A program made the translations under genes and the position numbers. 64,000 nt of DNA, taken from assembly GCF_024345415.1 (NCBI RefSeq), contig NZ_JAGQBB010000010.1, positions 48,653 through 112,652 on the forward strand, given 5' to 3'. This DNA is from Synechococcus sp. Tobar12-5m-g (lineage in GTDB: Bacteria; Cyanobacteriota; Cyanobacteriia; PCC-6307; Cyanobiaceae). Below are positions 59,501-64,000 of the stretch, one piece after another; the stretch's first letter is position 1; each line of letters starts with the position of its first letter. Under the pieces are notes generated by a model. The model was not told where the DNA came from. It searched no databases and saw nothing but the letters and a program-made list of their open reading frames with translations.

Positions 59501-60153
59501 CTAAAAGACACCCGGCAGCCAACGCCAGCGCACCTTCGCAAGATATTCCGCATACTCTGGATCACTGCGAAGAAAGTCTTCTTCAATAAAACTTTTAGCG
59601 AGAAAAATTCCCATGATGATCATCATCCAGCAAAGATTGATCCAAGCAAACGACGAGAGGACAACAGCAAGCAAGGCAAAGAAGTTACCGGTGTACATCG
59701 GATGTCGCACCCAGCGATACGCACCCCGTGTGACAATCCGCCGCTGGGCTGGCACCAATCCGATGCTTCGACCCAGGCTGAGGCGGGCGAAAAGCAGGAT
59801 GATGATCGCAAAAACAGCAATCGCATTGGTTGCCCAACCAGGGACAACCGGATGACCCGTGGATGCAAAGGCCGAAAAAACAACATTCCATACGTTGCTG
59901 TGCAGGCCATCAGCCAGAACAGTGGATTCATCGACACCCGCTGCGCAGGCGCCCTTGAGAGCATGGTGATGATCTGAACCAGGATATTCAGCCCCAGCGC
60001 CATTCTTGCGAAGTCAGCGCTACCTTCTGTCCAGCGATTCCAGAGCTCGATACTAAACGGGATGGTCGCCACGATCGCGATGACACGATCTGTGGCGGGA
60101 TGGCAGAGCAGGCGCGAAAAGTTCAGTCTCCATGACCCTGGGAATCGCCTCAT
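59501..60153 (-). pseudogene. Isoprenylcysteine methyltransferase-like membrane protein, frameshifted
   Basis: The first part (60153 down to about 59880) is a hydrophobic protein with IELWNRWTEG and FWLMACTATYGMLFF. The family C-terminus lies in another frame: LGRSIGLVPAQRR, GAYRWVRHPMYTGNF and EEDFLRSDPEYAEY, the ICMT/NnrU-like methyltransferase signature. The change of frame coincides with a run of six A on the plus strand (59875-59880). With one more base the protein would be about 217 residues. Confidence 0.75.
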
Positions 60154-60223
60154 GATCTCCGCAACGACACCATGCTCTCAAGGCCCATTTAAGAGGTAGA
60201 ACCAGAGCTTCCTGCCACAGGCC

Positions 60224-60820
<597 letters not shown>

Positions 60821-60869
60821 TCAGCGGATCAACGGTGGACATCGCGCAGAGCAGATCGCTGCCAAGGTC

Positions 60870-61160
60870 TTACGCCGGATTCGCCCCCCGGGGCGACCCC
60901 CTTCGGAGGGTGAATGCCAGCACCGCCGCCTGCAGGGCGCCGCTGCGGAAGGTCATGGCCTGCTCCGCCACCAGTCCATCGATCCAGGCGGCCCGCACCA
61001 TGGCCGGATGGCGGGACTTGACCGTGGCTGTGAGGTGCAGCATGTCCCCGCTCTCGAGATTGTCGGAACACACCAGCAGCCCGTACGGCTGCTCCGCCAG
61101 GCGGTTGAGGCAGCTCGACGGATCTGCACGACGGGGAGATCGGCGGTGATGTCCACGGTG
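60870..61160 (-). pseudogene. Unrecognised fragment
   Basis: A minus-strand frame reads SSCLNRLAEQPYGLLVCSDN, then LHLTATVKSRHPAMVRAAWID and ends at 60870-60872. A plausible start, VDITADLPVVQIR, lies just upstream (about 61160) in a different frame, so one base may be missing or extra near 61125-61130. I do not recognise the family. The rest of 60821-61257 shows nothing else. Confidence 0.35.
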
Positions 61161-61278
61161 ACGGGATGAGATCGGAGCAGGGGCAGGCTATGGCGATGGC
61201 CGGGCGTGGCAAGGCCCAGGCAAGGCCCCCAAACTGACCTGTGATCGAAACACTCCCGTGCCCCTTCCTCCACGGACC

Positions 61279-61764
61279 ATGTCCCTGATCAGGCCCCAGG
61301 CGCGACAGCTGACCCGGCGGCGCTGGCTGGCCCTGCTGCTGCTCGGCGGCGGCCTGCTGCTGGCTGTGCCGCCGGCACGGGCGGACGGGGAGCAGGCCGG
61401 CGTCAAGGTGCAGACGCTGGTGAAATCCGGAGAGGCCTGGAACGGCACGCGCCTGCCCGCCTATCCCCGCGGTGAACCGGAAGTCACCGTGCTGCGCATC
61501 ACCATTCCTCCGGGGATGAAGCTTCCCATCCACCACCACCCGGTGATCAACGCCGGCATGTTGATCACCGGCCAGTTGCTGGTGACCAGCGCGGCGGGCC
61601 CCACGAAGCAGCTGAAGGCGGGCGACGGGCTGATCGAGATGGTGAATCAGCCCCACTACGGCACCAACAACGGCACAGAACCCGCCGAGATCGTGGTTGT
61701 GTATGCGGGGGTGAAGGGCAAGCCGATCACCGTGCTCGAACCGGTCGCTGGCGGCTCCCCCTGA
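61279..61764 (+). CDS. Secreted cupin-domain protein
   Basis: The 161-residue protein has a twin-arginine-like start (TRRRWLALLLLGG) and signal segment ending near PPARADG, then a cupin fold with the metal-binding histidines in PIHHHPVINAGML and a further histidine in QPHYGTNNG. The function of such single cupins is unknown. ATG 61279 is chosen; GTG 61258 would add seven residues. It is convergent with the hisC-like gene, ten bases apart. Confidence 0.78.
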   Translation: MSLIRPQARQLTRRRWLALLLLGGGLLLAVPPARADGEQAGVKVQTLVKSGEAWNGTRLPAYPRGEPEVTVLRITIPPGMKLPIHHHPVINAGMLITGQLLVTSAAGPTKQLKAGDGLIEMVNQPHYGTNNGTEPAEIVVVYAGVKGKPITVLEPVAGGSP

Positions 61765-61774
61765 TCGCGGGGAT

Positions 61775-62986
61775 TCAGCCGAGGGCTTCGATGCGCCGAT
61801 ACGCCGCCCAGAAGGTGGCCATCTGCTCGGTGCTGCCCAGGCTCACCCGCAGGGCGCCATCGATCAGCGGCTTGCCGGCCATCGAGCGCACCAAAATGCC
61901 CGCCGCCCGCAGCTCGACCTCCACATCAGCCGCCGGCCGCACCGGCCAGATCAGCAGGTAGTTGCCACCGGCGGCGTGATGGCGCACGCCTGCAGCCACA
62001 AGGTGCTCCAGCAACCAGGCCCGCGCCCGGAGCACCTCCGCCACATAGGCGTCGGTGTAGGCCTGATCGGCCAGGGCGGCATGGGCAGCGGTGACGGCGA
62101 AGCTGTTGACGTCGTAAGGGCCACCGACCCGGCTCACACGATCGACCAGCGCCGGTGCGCCCACCGCAAAGCCGAAGCGCAGCCCGGCGAGCCCGGCGGT
62201 TTTCGCCAGCGAGCGCAGCACCAGCAGGTTCGGGAATGGCGCGAAGGGGTCGGGCGCTCCTCCTGCGGCTGCTCCTGCTGCCAGCAGCGATGGCAGCACA
62301 CTGTCGCCAGTGAAGGCTTCGTAGAGCTCATCGACCACCACCAGGGTGGCGGTGGCGGTGGCGGCGGCGGCCAGCTCCAGGATCCGCTCCGGCGCCAGCC
62401 GGGTGCCGGTGGGGTTGTTGGGATTGCAGATCAAGAGCAGCCGCGGGGCTGAGGCGGCCAGGGCCGCCCGGATCTCCTCGAACGGAAAGGCAAAATCGGG
62501 CAACCGATAGGGGATCGCCTCGATCGCCATGCCCTGCATGCGGGCGCAGGGGGTGTAGTAGCCGAAGGTGGGGCTGGTGGTGAGCAGCCGATCGCCCGGT
62601 GCGGCGAAGGCATGAAACACGGCGTGCAGCGCTTCATCCACGCCGTTGAACAGGCCGATGTGGGCCGGGGTGAGGGCGGTTCCGTTGCCGGGAGCTGCTT
62701 CGGCGACGAGCGAGCGGACCACCGCCTCAGGCAGGCCGGCGTATTCGGGGTAGATGGCGTAGTGATCGGCCGGGATCGCACGGACCGCCTCCACCACCTT
62801 CGGGCTGGGCCCGACGGTGTTCTCGTTGAAGTCGAGCCGCAACAGGCCGCGGCGACCCTCCAGCGGAGCGCTGTAGGCCGTGAGGGTTTCCACCTCCGGT
62901 CGGGCCAGGGGGAACGGGGGAATGGCCGGCTGCTCGCCGGGGGTGGGACTGGTCACAGGGCCAGTATCAGATCGCTTTGGCCCCAT
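61775..62986 (-). CDS. hisC: Histidinol-phosphate aminotransferase-like PLP enzyme
   Basis: The 403-residue class I/II aminotransferase has LDFNENTVGPSPKVVEA near the start, ICNPNNPTGT, the DELYEAF block and the PLP lysine in LRSLAKTAGLAGLRFG. HisC is the likely type, but related enzymes for aromatic or cobamide precursors have the same pattern. The N-terminal 20 residues are variable and the start (ATG 62986) is uncertain. The DNA is GC-rich and similar to core genes. A second, decayed hisC end is at 56401-56560. Confidence 0.82.
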   Translation of the reverse strand: MGPKRSDTGPVTSPTPGEQPAIPPFPLARPEVETLTAYSAPLEGRRGLLRLDFNENTVGPSPKVVEAVRAIPADHYAIYPEYAGLPEAVVRSLVAEAAPGNGTALTPAHIGLFNGVDEALHAVFHAFAAPGDRLLTTSPTFGYYTPCARMQGMAIEAIPYRLPDFAFPFEEIRAALAASAPRLLLICNPNNPTGTRLAPERILELAAAATATATLVVVDELYEAFTGDSVLPSLLAAGAAAGGAPDPFAPFPNLLVLRSLAKTAGLAGLRFGFAVGAPALVDRVSRVGGPYDVNSFAVTAAHAALADQAYTDAYVAEVLRARAWLLEHLVAAGVRHHAAGGNYLLIWPVRPAADVEVELRAAGILVRSMAGKPLIDGALRVSLGSTEQMATFWAAYRRIEALG

Positions 62987-63351
62987 CCTCCAAGCCCTCC
63001 CGCCCAGCCTGCCCCGCCTCGCTCACCCAGGCGCCATCGACAGGGCCAGGACTGGGCTGGCTGGGCCGGGGAGCCGCCTGGATCGCCAATCATCACCAAA
63101 GGATCTGGCTCAAGCAGGTTGCTGACAATCGAGACCAAGGATCTTGCCGATCAGCCACACGTTGAGCGGCTCCACAGTATCGAGAGACTCAACAGAGACG
63201 GTGGGGATGTTATCTCGACTGGAGAAGGCGGAGCCCTTAACAACACACTTTTCGGATCAAACACAACACAGCGGTAGCCTGTCACCATTTCCTCGGCTGG
63301 GGGCCAGGCAATCGGGAGCATAATCACTTCAGCGTTTGAGCTGGCGATCCG
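62987..63351. other. Intergenic region with no intact gene
   Basis: No complete gene is seen in these 365 bases. On the minus strand a frame ending at 63110 reads DNIPTVSVESLDTVEP, then LNVWLIGKILGLDCQQ, which looks like a protein C-terminus without a visible upstream part; I cannot name it. Base composition drops toward the acetyltransferase gene. Confidence 0.5.
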
Positions 63352-63876
63352 GTGGCGAATACAGAGCTGGCCCTGAGGGCACTGGAGCGCGGCGACCTGA
63401 GATTCATCCACGATCAGGTGAACAACAGAAGCGTGATGTCCTACTGGTTCGAGGAACCCTATGAATCATTCGACGAGCTTGAAGACCTCTACAATCGGCA
63501 CATCCACGACAATGCCGAACGCCGCTTTGTTGTGGAAAACAAAGACAAGGAGCTGATTGGGCTGGTGGAGCTGATCGAGATTGATTACATTCACCGCAGA
63601 GCTGAATTCCAGATCATCATTGCGCCCCAGCATCAGGGCAAAGGCTTTGCCCGGTTCTGTATCAACAAAGTATTGGATTACTCCTTCACCATCCTAAATC
63701 TACACAAGATTTACCTATCCGTGGCCGTCGATAACGAGAAGGCGCTGCACTTGTATCAACAGTGCGGCTTCACTGAAGAAGGTCACTTGATTGGCGAATT
63801 TTTCATTGAAGGGCGCTACCGCGACGTCAAACGGATGTATATCCTCCAGGAGAATTACCTCGCTAGAACGGCTTAG
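63352..63876 (+). CDS. speG: Spermidine N-acetyltransferase-like GNAT enzyme
   Basis: The 174-residue GNAT protein resembles SpeG: LRALERGDLRFIHD at the start, MSYWFEEPYESFDEL, and the acetyl-CoA loop PQHQGKGFARF. SpeG acetylates spermidine or spermine. The start is GTG 63352. The gene is markedly AT-richer than the core genes, indicating acquisition. Its stop TAG (63874-63876) lies at the apparent edge of the IS5-family element. Confidence 0.82.
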   Translation: MANTELALRALERGDLRFIHDQVNNRSVMSYWFEEPYESFDELEDLYNRHIHDNAERRFVVENKDKELIGLVELIEIDYIHRRAEFQIIIAPQHQGKGFARFCINKVLDYSFTILNLHKIYLSVAVDNEKALHLYQQCGFTEEGHLIGEFFIEGRYRDVKRMYILQENYLARTA

Positions 63877-64000
63877 GGAGACTCTGGAAAACCCCACCAC
63901 CCTGCGCGAGAATGGCCGTGTGATCGCAGGCGTGAACAGGGTTCATGGGCATCAAGCAGCTCGGCTTTGGTGATTACGAGCAGTCCACGGCCAAAAAGCG
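63877..64000 (+). mobile_element. Left part of an IS5-family element (cut by window end)
   Basis: The next gene is an IS5-family transposase, so the bases after the acetyltransferase stop are probably the left end of an IS. A candidate terminal repeat GGAGACTCTGGAAAACC starts at 63877, preceded by TTAG, which fits the CTAG/TTAG-type target of IS5 relatives. The right end is outside the window, so the boundary is a proposal. Confidence 0.5.
63945..64000 (+). CDS. IS5-family transposase, N-terminus (partial)
   Basis: ATG 63945 begins MGIKQLGFGDYEQSTAKK and runs off the window. This opening is characteristic of IS5-type transposases found in cyanobacteria and proteobacteria. Only 18 full codons are visible. 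Confidence 0.7.
   Translation, partial: MGIKQLGFGDYEQSTAKK

Overview
The window is a piece of a high-GC cyanobacterial chromosome, most likely a picocyanobacterium of the Cyanobium / freshwater-type Synechococcus group. The evidence is the gene content: rpaA, rpaB, ycf3, ycf34, crtB/crtP, chlM, a full set of cyanobacterial NDH-1 genes (ndhA, I, G, E, F, D, M), a PedR-like small regulator, and at least eleven HIP1 palindromes (GCGATCGC). Genes are tightly packed, with many 1-4 base stop/start overlaps and several convergent genes whose 3' ends overlap by 14-44 bases. There is one tRNA (Asn, GTT), no rRNA and no CRISPR array.

Layout. 1-8.7 kb: an ABC ATPase, tRNA-Asn, rpaA, then holB-tmk-copper ATPase on the minus strand, ycf3, radA and rpaB. 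8.6-12.7 kb: a lipid operon plsX-fabH-fabD-plsC whose first gene overlaps the end of rpaB. 12.6-17 kb: ycf34-tsaB-ydcF coupled by ATGA overlaps, a CCA-adding enzyme, an RRM RNA-binding protein with an ornate leader, and a hydrolase. 17-26.2 kb: crtB-crtP, ndhM, a DUF3172 gene, an RbcR-like LysR regulator, an NnrU/Z-ISO-like protein and ndhF-ndhD. 26.3-30.2 kb: LapA-like protein, scpA, an NDP-sugar pyrophosphorylase, metF and pedR. 30.3-38.3 kb: a long minus-strand run DUF3352-sixA-gltA-ndhA-ndhI-ndhG-ndhE-nadK-CYTH-small ORF.

38.3-51.3 kb mixes core genes with gene relics. A frameshifted HpsJ-like gene precedes a compact hrcA-Anbu (proteasome-like)-glutaminase operon. Then come trpB, a SUI1-family factor, a decayed vapBC toxin-antitoxin pair, a cation exchanger coupled to a pentapeptide-repeat membrane protein, a flavin-reductase fragment, an AI-2E-family exporter with purE, and nagA.

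51.4-64 kb is clearly accessory. chlM is followed by two tandem Rieske-type oxygenase genes and a truncated, frameshifted second copy of the chlM 3' end. The Rieske halves of the two oxygenases are nearly identical in DNA while their catalytic halves are well diverged, which points to tandem duplication plus gene conversion. An MFS transporter, fossils of hisC and gmd, a small methyltransferase, a freshly inserted ISAs1-family element (perfect 10-bp target duplication, broken transposase), a frameshifted isoprenylcysteine-methyltransferase-like gene, a surface-protein tail, a secreted cupin and a complete hisC-like aminotransferase follow. A low-GC acetyltransferase gene then abuts the start of an IS5-family transposase cut by the window edge.

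The most interesting candidates are the chlM-linked oxygenase pair (possible tetrapyrrole or pigment tailoring) and the hrcA-Anbu-glsA operon. Four frameshifts, three of them at homopolymer runs, should be checked against reads before being treated as biological.
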